From Zonotrichia leucophrys gambelii (Eukaryota; Chordata; Aves; Passeriformes; Passerellidae): a DNA stretch of 64,000 nt. This document shows, piece by piece, positions 1-9,632 of the stretch (its first letter is position 1; the number at the start of each line of letters is the position of its first letter). A program made the position numbers and the translations under genes. Under the pieces are notes generated by a model. That model saw only the letters and a program-made list of their open reading frames with translations, had not been told where the DNA came from and did not search any database. The stretch is from contig NC_088177.1 in the NCBI RefSeq assembly GCF_028769735.1, forward strand, positions 17,300,599 through 17,364,598. The letters are read 5' to 3'.

Positions 1-375
1 ACTGCAGTAAAAGTTTTTGGCTTAGAACTAATAAAAACCAGTTGCCTACAGATGTGCCTTTTTTTATTCCTGAACTGTGGTGGCACTACTGTACCACACT
101 GGACTAGAAGTGGCCAAGGGTTGAAAACTGTTAAAAGCTGGAGGAAGTAGATCTGTAAACTGACTATGCAGTCACAAAATGTTTCCTCAGACAGACAGAA
201 AAAATAGACCCTCCCCAAAAAAGGCCTTAAAACATTCTTAAGTGGAAAAGTAATTTCACTGGAATAGAGATACAACACAATAAAGTACAGTGAAAACTCA
301 GGAGGGAATGTGAGCATACTAACATGGATATACACTAGAAAATCAGGGTAAGGTGTGTGTGGCTTTGCATCATAC

Positions 376-507
376 CTGTGTAAGAATGTCATCAAATAGC
401 AGCTGTGTTCCTGACTGACCCTTGGTAACAGCATTTGTGCTCATTCCAAAGATCTCTGGGAAAGGATTCTGTGCAAGTGTCTTTGTATATTCAGTACAGC
501 TTCAGTA
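376..507 (-). pseudogene. DNAH7: Dynein exon remnant, C-terminal region (EIFGM...LLTQ segment)
   Basis: A 132-base, 44-codon exon bounded by a polypyrimidine tract ending ctcag and by the donor CAG|gtatga. It encodes [17 protein letters not shown], followed by a [17 protein letters not shown] stretch. This matches the conserved dynein segment after AAA6 in which 'PEIFGMNANADI' is followed by 'TQLLFDNILLTQ'. Codon 2 is TGA (504-502), at a position that normally reads on into the SYIEY motif. One leucine of the LLTQ end is also missing. This is the best-preserved remnant, and the stop is its only clear break. Confidence 0.8.
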
Positions 508-1151
508 CTGAGAAAAGGTGGGGAGAAAAAACCTCTAGAGCAAAAAAAAAAATTATGTAGAAGCAGCCAACCATCCCACAAGAGGCCACAAGCTGTACTT
601 CAAAACCACTACAGGCTTTCTTGGAGTGATTAATAAAGTGTGTTAACTAAGATATAAATTAGACAAAGATATAATTCCTGAAAAATTCTGGAAGCTGGCA
701 AAAATTCTGTTAAAATGACATACCAAGGGTAAGGGGCTGCTGCCCCTCTCTGAGCCCACTGCCTGCCAAGTGCCTGAAGGTGTTTTGCTGAGACTGACAC
801 AACTCCTGTCTGATAAATTAAGCTGATTATGGTGGCCTTTCTGCCTCCAGTAAACATAATGAACTATTTCTCTTATGCCTATTTTAAAATGCTTTTAACT
901 TCACTGGGCTGTGTTTCTCACTTACTGTCCCCTGAGTGCTGACTCACACAGAGTCAATTTAGATGGCAGTAATTGGGTGGTGTTTACATAATGTCCCTTT
1001 CTTAGAAGTCACTGAAACAAGGCCTGAGAGAAGATAAGATTAAGCCACCAAGCAAACAGTGACTGAGTAAACACTGAGGCACATCAGTTTCAGTAAAGAT
1101 ACACCTATTAAAGAAAATAAAAAAAGCTGTTGGTAATTCTGTTGTTCCGAC

Positions 1152-1309
1152 ATCTCCTTCAGGAGAGGCAAAATAAACACCACTTGGATCAAGTACATCA
1201 TTGACATTTGTAATGAATTCCGAGGAAAATAACATCTTCAGAACACTTGTCAGTGCCTCTGGCACCGTAACTGCATTCCCCATCACAGTGAGGAGCACTG
1301 TGGCAGCTC
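1152..1309 (-). pseudogene. DNAH7: Dynein exon remnant, GECNYGGRVTD to GIYF region, frameshifted
   Basis: The acceptor is ctcctgcag at 1310-1312 and the probable degraded donor is GAT|gtcgga. One frame reads GECSYGARGTD, the highly conserved dynein motif GECNYGGRVTD. A different frame reads DPSGVYFASPEGD, matching the dynein segment normally like DSSGIYFxPPxGD. Both belong to one exon in functional dyneins, so a net frameshift lies between them. The exon is 158 bases against roughly 186 expected from the family, which implies about 28 bases deleted. The downstream boundary after the GD pair agrees with the start of the 376-507 exon. Confidence 0.75.
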
Positions 1310-2394
1310 CTGCAGGAGAACAGGACAGAGATCTGAGCAGCAGCGCCGCACTTCCCTATCACTGGGCAGCCCTATCACTGGCACTGTAATTCACTTGGAA
1401 GGCAGCCAGAATTCTCACTGGAAACTTTAAAAGCTGTTAATTACTTCTGCTAGCTCATGCTTGAACCATTTCATCTCCAGCCCTTCAAATACTTTTTAAT
1501 AATCATCCCTCAAGTCACCCAGCCATTGCTGCTTTTGAAGAGTAATAGCACCAAAAATTTCCATAGTAATACAGTTGAAACTCCCTGGATACAAGTTTAT
1601 GGAAAACTTTTCTAAAAATATCTCTACTTGTTCGACATCTTTCTAAAGTAAATGTCTGCTATCACAAGGCCATAGCTGGGCTCATAGTTTATTTATTTTT
1701 TTAGAAAATCAAACATGCTTGAATTCTTGAGGTTGGGAGAAGCTGGACTCCTCTTAAATGCATAAAAAGAAAAAATTATGAGTGATAAAAAAAAATTACT
1801 TGCAGGAAGGGCATGAGTAGGTGATGCACTGAGGATTGGGATAAAGCAAACCAGTCCAAAAAAGTATCAGTAAATGTTTACTACATACAAATCATTATCT
1901 TTCAGGGCAAAAAAATGTTCTCTCCATGCTAGGAACTACATTTGTCATTTGTTCAGAACATTTGGTCATGTAATAGGAGGGCATCCCCCTCACAACCCCC
2001 CACCCCCCACTCTCCTTCAGGAAAGAAACACCTCTGTGCAGCTGCTTGAGCCACTTGCCTGCTCATCGCGTTATTGCTGGAATGTGCCTGTTTAAGCACA
2101 TCAGTAACCAAAATCACTGCAGGCTGACAGTGACAGCAACACCCCAGTTCCTGCCCATCCATAACTTGAGCAGCCTTTGGCCATGCTGGGCTGCTTGGGA
2201 AGCTGGACCATGAAGAAGGACCATGTATTGCTGGGAAATTGCTGAGAGGCTGCTGTGGCAAACAGGAAACGCCCTTTGCCAGAGCCCCTCTGCTGCATCC
2301 CAGCTGGTTTCACTCTGCCAGGGGCTGCTCTTGCCCCTGGCGCTGAATAAATCCCAGCCAGCCAGCAGGGGTGGCAGTAGGATATTTTGCACCT

Positions 2395-2455
2395 TGCAGG
2401 AACAGCTCATTTCTTTTCTCCTGTCCTGCACAGCAGAGCTGAGCCACTCAGAGCC
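2395..2455 (-). pseudogene. Possible dynein remnant around the VQERRK motif
   Basis: On the minus strand this stretch reads AVQDRRK followed by scrambled sequence. It resembles the dynein segment [20 protein letters not shown], which belongs between the 4160-4271 and 1152-1309 remnants, exactly where this lies. No clear splice sites remain. The resemblance is short, so the call rests mostly on position and on nucleotide similarity around the RRK codons. Confidence 0.4.
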
Positions 2456-4159
2456 CAACTTCTTCCTGCTCCCACACTGTGTGAGTCAGGGAAAACCTTT
2501 TCCTGGCAACCAAAGGCCTTCAGCAGGAGGTCTTTAAATGGTCATGAGCATCATTTCCAGAGTCTCTTGAAATCTCTAAACAATTTTATTTTTATAGCTA
2601 TTTATTCGTGTAGAATTAATTAATATGCATTAGGTACAATGTATGTATGAGACTATGCACCCATACATTTTTTAACACCACTGTGTTATAAAATATTGTT
2701 CATATTATATTTCAGCTTTTTTTTTTTATCTTTACCAAGTTTTATTTCTGGCCAAAGACATCAGGTACAAATGTTTGATTTGGTTTTCAGTTGAAACCAT
2801 CTAGCTAAATACAGTCTCATTTAGATAATCTACATTAATTATAGAAAAATAATGCAAATTAATGTAGAATGTGATTGCAAACACACATTCAATTATTGAA
2901 ACAGTGGATAGGTTTTCCCAGTGTTACCTTTTTCTTAAAAAAAAAAAACACCTAGAGAGCCTTTTATTAATGCCACAGCAACAAGTTTCAATTGATTAAG
3001 TATGAGAAAAGCAAGAAAATAAAAAATAAATGCACTCCACTATTGGCAGTAGTTGAAACTATTTCCTTGCAGTGGAAGACAACTATTTCATTTCTGAGCC
3101 TCTCTTCCCCTAGATCATAGACACACTTTCATCAGGGTTGGCTTTAACTGATTTACAAAGTTGCAACACTACTCACAGGTATTCTGCACTTACTGTAAAA
3201 GTCAGGATCTGATAGTGGATATCAGATATTTAATGTACTGTATTGTTTAAAACACAATTTAAATCTTTTCTTTCATGTCATGCCACCTTTTATGTATCTT
3301 CCAGTGAAAAGCTCCAACTACCCATCCATTTAATCTGGACCTATGAAATTCTGACAGTTTCAGAACACTTCTGCAAAACAGCATTCTCTTGAAGGATGTA
3401 GACAACCTACTATAAAATGCAGGACACCTTTACAGGTAGACTTGAAATGTACCTGTCATTCTTAACAGCACGGAATTCTGACAGAATCATAGGCACGAAT
3501 TGCAAGAAATACATCTTAGGATGTGTTAGTACATGTGTAATCCTATTTTCTAGTATTCTAGCAGTACTTTTCTACATAAGAACTGATTTGGGCTGCTGGG
3601 AATTTTTTGTTTGTTTGCTTTAAATGCCATAAAAACAATCAAAGCAAAAAAGAAATTTCAATTCTGATGCATAAATATCACTCAGGACTCCAAGGTCCCA
3701 TATGACTGTGGTGGTTTTGATTAAATAATACATTACACATAATGCATTTTTGAAAAAACAGCATTTTCAGATAATACTGCTTACAAGAAACATTTAAAAT
3801 ATTACAGCTTTGTCCCATTTTTGCATTTTCTATTTGAAATGACACAAAGTAATTAGTTAAATAGATCATGACATCACAAGATGATAAAATATGCCAAAAT
3901 ATTTAACCTACGGTTTCTTTTAAACAACAGACAAATTATTCATTCCTGAAAACAATCCATATGCATGAATTAGTGCCTTACATTAAAGAGAAGTTTGAGA
4001 TTTAAAAACTTGAGCATGTTTTTGGGCAGTTAAACCCAGTTTTGGGTTTGGTTTGGCATTTCAACTTTTAGTTAAATTAAGTTCCTTGCTTCATACAAAT
4101 ACATTCACACGTGCATACACACACAGACATCAACTACAGTAAAAAAGAGATTAAAATAC

Positions 4160-4271
4160 CTGATCATCAGCAAACTTAAGAAAGGCTGCCATGGAGTCAG
4201 GAGAAACTAATAATATCAGTGCTTGGAGGGCCCAGGTTATGAATGATAAATTCCTGCACCATTGGTATTAT
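4160..4271 (-). pseudogene. DNAH7: Dynein AAA6 exon remnant ending in FADDQ, frameshifted
   Basis: Acceptor tcttttgccag and donor CAG|gtattt are both intact. The exon opens in one frame with PMVQEFIIHNLG, like the dynein 'VQxFIIxxLG' helix, and runs into a TGA. It closes in another frame with LILLVSPDSMAAFLKFADDQ, the dynein motif '[22 protein letters not shown]'. About 25 codons that should lie between the two are missing. Two well-recognised motifs in different frames inside one spliced unit show a pseudogene exon. Confidence 0.8.
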
Positions 4272-5323
4272 CTGGCAAAAGAAAAAAAAAAAAGAATTAA
4301 AGTATCCTATTTTCATGTAACACATGTTACTCTAAAAATCTGAATATAAATTTCAAGGACAGTATTCCTGCATATACAATAGACATCAGTACAGTCCCAG
4401 AGGAATCAATGATGTACCATTTGAAACTCTAGGCAAAAACATACAAATGTTCTTTAATCTCATTTCAGTCACCACATCTGGACAGAATAATGGGCTGGAT
4501 TATTTTTCTGCACTTACTCCATTTGTATTTCAGAGAAGATTTAAATTTTCAAGTCTCACAATGCAACATCCTTCAGAGGTGTTAAGATCTTGGCTTGGAA
4601 AGCTGCTGCATGCAGCAGTCTTGAAGACACTGATGTTTAAACTTCTACTGAATTTAACTGGACTCTGTACCAAAATAGGAGACAGTTTATAAAATGACAA
4701 TGCTTTGACACTGTGAGCTCCTCCAGATATACACCTTTAAAATATTACTATCTAGCATCTGGCCATGCTCTATAATATCTTAAAATAGAACTAAATACTT
4801 ATAATATTTTAAAATAACCACTTTCTCTTTAAAGAAATGCAACACTACTTGCAAAGACAATCCTAAGAATTAATCTCTGAATGTGAAACTGAAGAAAGCC
4901 TGAAGGATTCAAATAGCAATGTCAATTCAACCCTTTTGCTTGCAATCAGGATAGTATTTTTTAAAACTTTATATGCAAAGTTTCTGTATTTGTAACTAGA
5001 GTTTTTAACTTGCAATTTTTGACATTTTAACTGTAAAATCTGCAATTACCATAGGTGCATTCAGTTAAAAAAGCAAAGTTTAAAAGTTCTCTGTTAAAAA
5101 ATGTTTGTGTCCTGTGTGATCAAGGACACAGACTGTGACACAAGGGGAAGAAATTCCAGCAGCTTCATTTCCCTTGATTGTCCTGCCATGAACTCACCTG
5201 TGTCGGGAAGGGACTGAGGCTCTGTCAGGCCTTCCCCTGCTCTCCAGGTGCAATGTGTCACCCGTTAGCAAAGGCTTTAAATGGGAGAGCAGTAGGGGGC
5301 TCTGCCCTTGGCTGGCTGCAGAG

Positions 5324-5461
5324 ATGGAGCAGCTGCTGCAGGAGCTCAGCTCAGCTTCCAAGCTCTTAATTGACTACAAGGAGATGTATGAGTATGAGAA
5401 CCGTCTGAAAACCTTCACCAAGTGGCCCTTCCAGGAAGGCTGCAAGTGCACTCCAGAGAAT
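5324..5461 (+). CDS. BIRC5: Survivin-like exon 1 (residues 1-46)
   Basis: ATG in the context gcagagATGG starts an N-terminal extension of about 26 residues, followed by the BIR entry [10 protein letters not shown] and CKCTPEN. The donor is AAT|gtaagt. Human survivin has only about 16 residues before the same point. An upstream in-frame ATG at 5255 would add 23 residues of low-complexity sequence and is less likely. Confidence 0.85.
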
Positions 5462-7934
5462 GTAAGTCTGAAAATGCTTCTTTTGCCTCTGCCTTAATTT
5501 GTATATGCTGTGCCTGAATGTGAAGTCATTGTTAAGTATATTCAGGTTCAAGAGAAGTCCACTACGCCTGAAGATTAAAAGTTAAATACTCAGCTTTCCT
5601 CTGTTCCCTGCTCAGAAATACTGTAATTGGGATTGACTGATTTTTCTGTGTTCAGTCCACAGTGTTCCCTTTTTTTTGTCTGTTTTGTTCCTGTCATTTG
5701 AAAATTAATTTCTTGTATTGCATAGTCTTTCTAATTGCAAATTTCTATTTGTGACAAAGCAGCCTACATTAAGTATGGATCCAGCAGGAAGGATAAAGTA
5801 GTGGAATGATAAAGTAAAAAGTGGACTGATCACTACTTCAAATTCAGAAATGGAAATTATTTAAATAAGAAATCCACCTCACCTCTACTTTGGCACACAC
5901 ATGACACTGCCAACCTGAGTGTGTCAGATGAGTCATACTGCTAGAGTTAACTGAGAAGGTGTTTGGTTATTGAAACAAACTTAATTTTTAGTGTCCTGAC
6001 TAGATATGATTCTGAATTGTCAGGAAATATGAGTAGTGTGTGTGGGATAATGCTCTAAACTTCTGAACTGTCCCCTGCAGATGGCAAAGGCTGGCTTCAT
6101 CCACTGCCCAAGTGCAAGTGAACCAGATACAGCAAAATGTTTCTTTTGCTTGTTAGAACTGGTGGACTGGGAACCAAATGATGACCCATGGTAAGCACAG
6201 ATGTAACCATTTAGTAATTTTACAATGAGTTAATGTCTCTGTCGATTTCCACTATGACAGTGCACAAAAGTAGGAGCTTATCTTGCCCCAGTAACTGTGA
6301 AATTGTTCAACTAGCTTTTATCTGAGATCCACTAGAATCTATTGCATCTTTTCTGTATGATATAATTTCTGCTGATAGACAGCACAAATACTGAAGACAC
6401 GTGCCTGTAAAGATCTCTTCCTCTCCTGAAATGAAACTTCTGTGGGTTTAATATCTGTTCTTATTGTGGGTTTATACTGCAGGGAGGAACACACCAAACG
6501 TCGCACCTGTGACTTTTTAGCCCTTCCCAAGCACTTTGATGATCTGACAGTGGAGGAATACTACATGCTGGAGCTGACACGGCTGAAGACCTTCATTGTA
6601 AGTGTTAGCCACATCATCTGAAACGCAAAGCTAGAATATAACAACAACTTCTCTTGCTAACATTTCCAAACATCAGCCTGGAATGATTGTCTAAGGCTAG
6701 AACATGACTTATTCTGAAGTAATAATTTATGTGCATTATTGGCTAAGAAATCTGCACCTAAGCACTTCTCAGGGTAATTTATTGGCTTTTGAATGCACAC
6801 CTGTTTCCTTTAGAAGTGTTTTTCCAACAACTCATCACAGCAGACAAAAAAAAATATAGGGTGCAATAATCAAAGCACAAAACTCAACAATGAGCAGCTC
6901 TATCATTCTCAGGAGGGATGAACAACATACGCAAAAAGACCAAATTTGACCAGATTATTGCTTCACATGTCCAGTTTAACATATAAATCTGCCTAATTAA
7001 ACTTTAAACCTCATTTCTAATATTTTACTCCTCCCCATTTCGGGGTTTCATGCCACAGTGCTGACATGTAAAAAAGCACACAACTGAGCAGCTCAGTTGG
7101 TCAAGATCAGCTGATCTGTGAGCCCTAATCCTATGGACAGTAGGAATCAAGTGAACCAAGTTCCCTGATGAGGAACAGTAAAAGGTTCTGCTTATTAGTT
7201 GTTGGTGGGTTTGCACAAATATGACTTTTGCCTTGCTAATAATTCAATATACTAAATAAATAATTAAATAATTGTATTATAATTATAATTAAATAATAAT
7301 TAAATAATTAAATTCTGTATTAAATATATACCTGGTGACTGCCAAGGTTAAGCATTTAAGGTCACTGTGCAACAGATTAAAGTACAAAAAAATAGCATCA
7401 TATGGCACAGTGATATCTTAGAAAGAGGACTAAGAGTGGTGTTACCTAACTTGAACTGTGAATGGTTTAGAGCAATGTCTCAAGGTTCAATATGGGTCTT
7501 GGCCATTATATGGCTGTATTTCTAAGTATATAAAACATTTGAAGCAGCAGCCTCAGGTGGGGACACTCAGCCCCAAGGATATGTCACGGATAGCTGGAGG
7601 GCTGTGCACTGGGCTGACCAGGGTACGATTGCTGTCGTGAAACACTGACACCCGAATGCAGCCTGAGGAGAGGGGGCTGGAATGTGGCTGAACTAGGGAG
7701 CTAAACTGCCCCGCTGAACGGCTCAATCTCTTGCTTTGATTCAAGCGCGAAGTTGGCAACCGCACAATAAACGCTTTTGAAGAAGAAGTCGCGGCGACGA
7801 GGCAGAGGCTGGTGAATTACTTCGGCTCCGGGGCCTCGCTGCCGGCACCGCCGCCTGTCGAGGATGAGCCTGCAGGCCAGGAGCCGGGAGGCTCAGCCTC
7901 CGGCCCCAAGGAGCCCACGACAAGTGAGCTGTGA
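5324..7934 (+). CDS. BIRC5: Survivin-family BIR protein, BIRC5.1 type (four coding exons, 183 aa)
   Basis: Joining 5324-5461, 6081-6190, 6483-6597 and 7746-7934 gives an open frame of 183 codons with GT-AG introns. The exon cuts match the human BIRC5 layout (after the CTPE motif, within the DDP codons, and before the C-terminal helix). The start at 5324 is the first ATG giving a survivin-like N-terminus and follows a good Kozak context. Residues 27-105 form one BIR domain with ligands C66, C69, H86 and C92. Residues 122-150 form a helix like the survivin C-terminal helix, followed by a Pro/Gly/Glu-rich tail. Survivins are chromosomal-passenger subunits that target Aurora B to centromeres and inhibit apoptosis. 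The N-terminus ([14 protein letters not shown]) and CKCTPENMAKAGF resemble Xenopus survivin 1 (birc5.1) more than mammalian BIRC5, so this is probably a paralogue. It lies antisense in a dead dynein intron. Confidence 0.88.
6081..6190 (+). CDS. BIRC5: Survivin-like exon 2 (residues 47-82), zinc-binding CFFC
   Basis: The acceptor is tcccctgcag and the donor CCATG|gtaagc. The exon encodes [20 protein letters not shown] followed by FFCLLEL and DWEPNDDP. The first two zinc ligands (C66 and C69) are in CFFC. The residue matching human K62, a phosphate contact for phospho-Thr3 of histone H3, is leucine here, and the one matching E65 is valine. Confidence 0.88.
6483..6597 (+). CDS. BIRC5: Survivin-like exon 3 (residues 84-121), last two zinc ligands
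   Basis: The acceptor is tatactgcag and the donor ATT|gtaagt. W83 is split across the intron. The exon encodes [16 protein letters not shown], then the [13 protein letters not shown] helix that parallels human 'EELTLGEFLKLD'. H86 and C92 are separated by five residues, against six in human survivin. The position matching human H80 is arginine. Confidence 0.88.
7245..7330 (+). repeat. AT-rich low-complexity tract (TAAA/TAAT)
   Basis: Runs of ataaataattaaataattg and related units, in intron 3 of the survivin-like gene. Simple sequence with no coding content. Confidence 0.85.
7746..7934 (+). CDS. BIRC5: Survivin-like exon 4 (residues 122-183), C-terminal helix and tail
   Basis: The acceptor is tttgattcaag and the stop TGA is at 7932-7934. 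The exon starts [20 protein letters not shown] and continues RLVNYF, an amphipathic helix equivalent to the survivin helix that packs with borealin and INCENP. About 30 Pro/Gly/Glu-rich residues follow that mammalian survivin lacks. GC content is much higher than in exons 1-3. Xenopus birc5.1, as I recall it, also has a tail, though shorter. Confidence 0.8.
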   Translation, partial: REVGNRTINAFEEEVAATRQRLVNYFGSGASLPAPPPVEDEPAGQEPGGSASGPKEPTTSEL

Positions 7935-8212
7935 CCTCCGGCTCTACGAGGGTCTCTTTCTTTGGTGCAAACATCCCTGTCTGGGTCTGAGTGCGAATCC
8001 AAAGCTGAGCGGGTGTGTGAGGAAGTGTGTGTAGAGAACTGCTCCTGGATCAGGAGTGAGCACAGCCAGGGGTGGGCTGGCTCTCACCGTGTGCTTCCTT
8101 GTTATTGCTGCGTGTGGAGATAAGAGTACTTCCACTGCCCTGCCAGCGGGTGAAAAGTGTCTGAGCAAATACTTCTATTCTGGTTTTTAGCAAGCTGACT
8201 TATTTCTTTTTG

Positions 8213-8218
8213 AATAAA
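8213..8218 (+). other. Poly(A) signal of the survivin-like gene
   Basis: AATAAA lies 279 bases after the stop codon and is followed by a GT-rich stretch (gagtgctttctgtgatctgt). It gives a short 3' UTR of about 300 bases. This is the first canonical signal after the stop. Confidence 0.6.
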
Positions 8219-8702
8219 GATTTACAACAAGAGTGCTTTCTGTGATCTGTGTTAAAACCTTATACCTAGACTCAAATCACTTCTGCTTCAACACACTTTG
8301 CAAGGAACTCAGTGGATCTGTGTGTCTGCAACAATTGCTTAAGCACCTGCACTGGCTGCACTCCTGCTCACCCCTAAGTGTCTCTCTAGGTCAGACCAAA
8401 CTGGCACCAAGACATCCAGCAAAAACTGCAGGTGGACTGTAAGGGTAGGCACAAGGTGTAGGCACAAGTCTCTGGATATTTTGGTGTGCAACTAAAACAA
8501 CAAAAGCTGAAGTCCTACTAATCTGTTTTTAAAAGCTTTTCATTACAATTTCAAACTTGCTGGAGTTCTTTTAAAAATCTTATTTTTTTCTGTTTTCCTT
8601 TATGAGAGACTGTTGTAGAATACAAGTGCATGCATGCTTGCAAATATTTTTGGTTTTAAGATGCAGACAGACCTTTCTCAGTAAGGTGAAAGTTTTGTAC
8701 AC

Positions 8703-8770
8703 TAGTTTGTCAGGTCTCAGGCAGTGAATGAACAGCAGCTTTTGGAACTCCCCTGACTTGTCTTTCCACT
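8703..8770 (-). pseudogene. DNAH7: Dynein exon remnant, FQKLL...CLRPDK motif
   Basis: After a usable acceptor (tttcttacag) the minus strand reads EFQKLLFIHCLRPDK, matching the dynein motif 'FQKMLVLRCLRPDK' just before AAA6. A tryptophan lies at the expected place upstream. The 3' end (CTA|gtgtac) is a weak donor. In the dynein this segment directly precedes the one at 4160-4271. The survivin-like gene at 5.3-7.9 kb therefore lies inside the intron that once separated these two exons. Confidence 0.7.
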
Positions 8771-9560
8771 CTGTAAGAAAATCCTCATGCTGGAGATCTT
8801 AAAAACATGTATTTCAACGCTCTTCAAAGCATTTGTGAATTCCCTAGTTTGAGAGTAAATTATCCCTTAACTTGATACATCAATCCATGAAGTGACTATT
8901 TCCCAAAGAATTAAAGTCCTCAGCTTGCTGTATCTTTGTTTAGTAAATGGCCAAAGAAAGCCTAGTTTTCATTACTTGCCCATTTCCTGCAATCTGCTCA
9001 AGTGAAGAAGCTGGAACATTTTAGTTCCTTTAATGTCTCTCATTATACCTTTTTTATGAGCATTTCCTACCAAAAATCCATTCTTTCTCTCTCTGCATAC
9101 TTTATGCTGTTTCTTTAATTAAGAAGTATTTCTAAGTCTTGATATTTACAATGAAAAAAATGCACAATTAATTTTTTTTAAAGAGTCTAAGAAGTCCTGG
9201 GTCACTTGACTGAATATTGGTGATAGGTTTTCATCATTTAAATTAGCAGTAAGAAAAGTGAACTGGCAAAAGTGTTACCTGGACATCAAAGTGGTTATGG
9301 TCAGATATGAAGGGTAAGATAGAAGAATTTTTTTGTCTGAATACCTTGAATATCTCAGACAAAATAAGGTAAACTCCATTCAGGTGGTTTGAAATGTAGT
9401 GTAAGAATTTGCAGAAACTATTTCAAATTCTTTTTTCTAGGTAGAAACAAAGATGTGGAAAATCTCTGTGGCTTTTTCCCAATTACCTAGATCACCAAGC
9501 CCTTGGCAGACAGCTACTCTAAGGATCATTCTGTATTTCAGGCATGGTGATCATTCTGAG

Positions 9561-9632
9561 ACCTAATTGTAATCTACTGTCATTAAAATTAGGTAATGGT
9601 AATTACCTAATTGTAATCTATTATCATTAAAA
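9561..9632 (+). repeat. Near-tandem duplication, 28-base unit, period 44
   Basis: The unit acctaattgtaatctactgt plus cattaaaa at 9561 recurs at 9605 with two changes. A local duplication in noncoding DNA. Confidence 0.85.

Noticed and set aside
2114..2313. Minus-strand segment compared with the dynein 'VLQNCHLA' motif
   Set aside because: It lies downstream of the VQDRRK remnant, the wrong order for that motif, and the match is weak.
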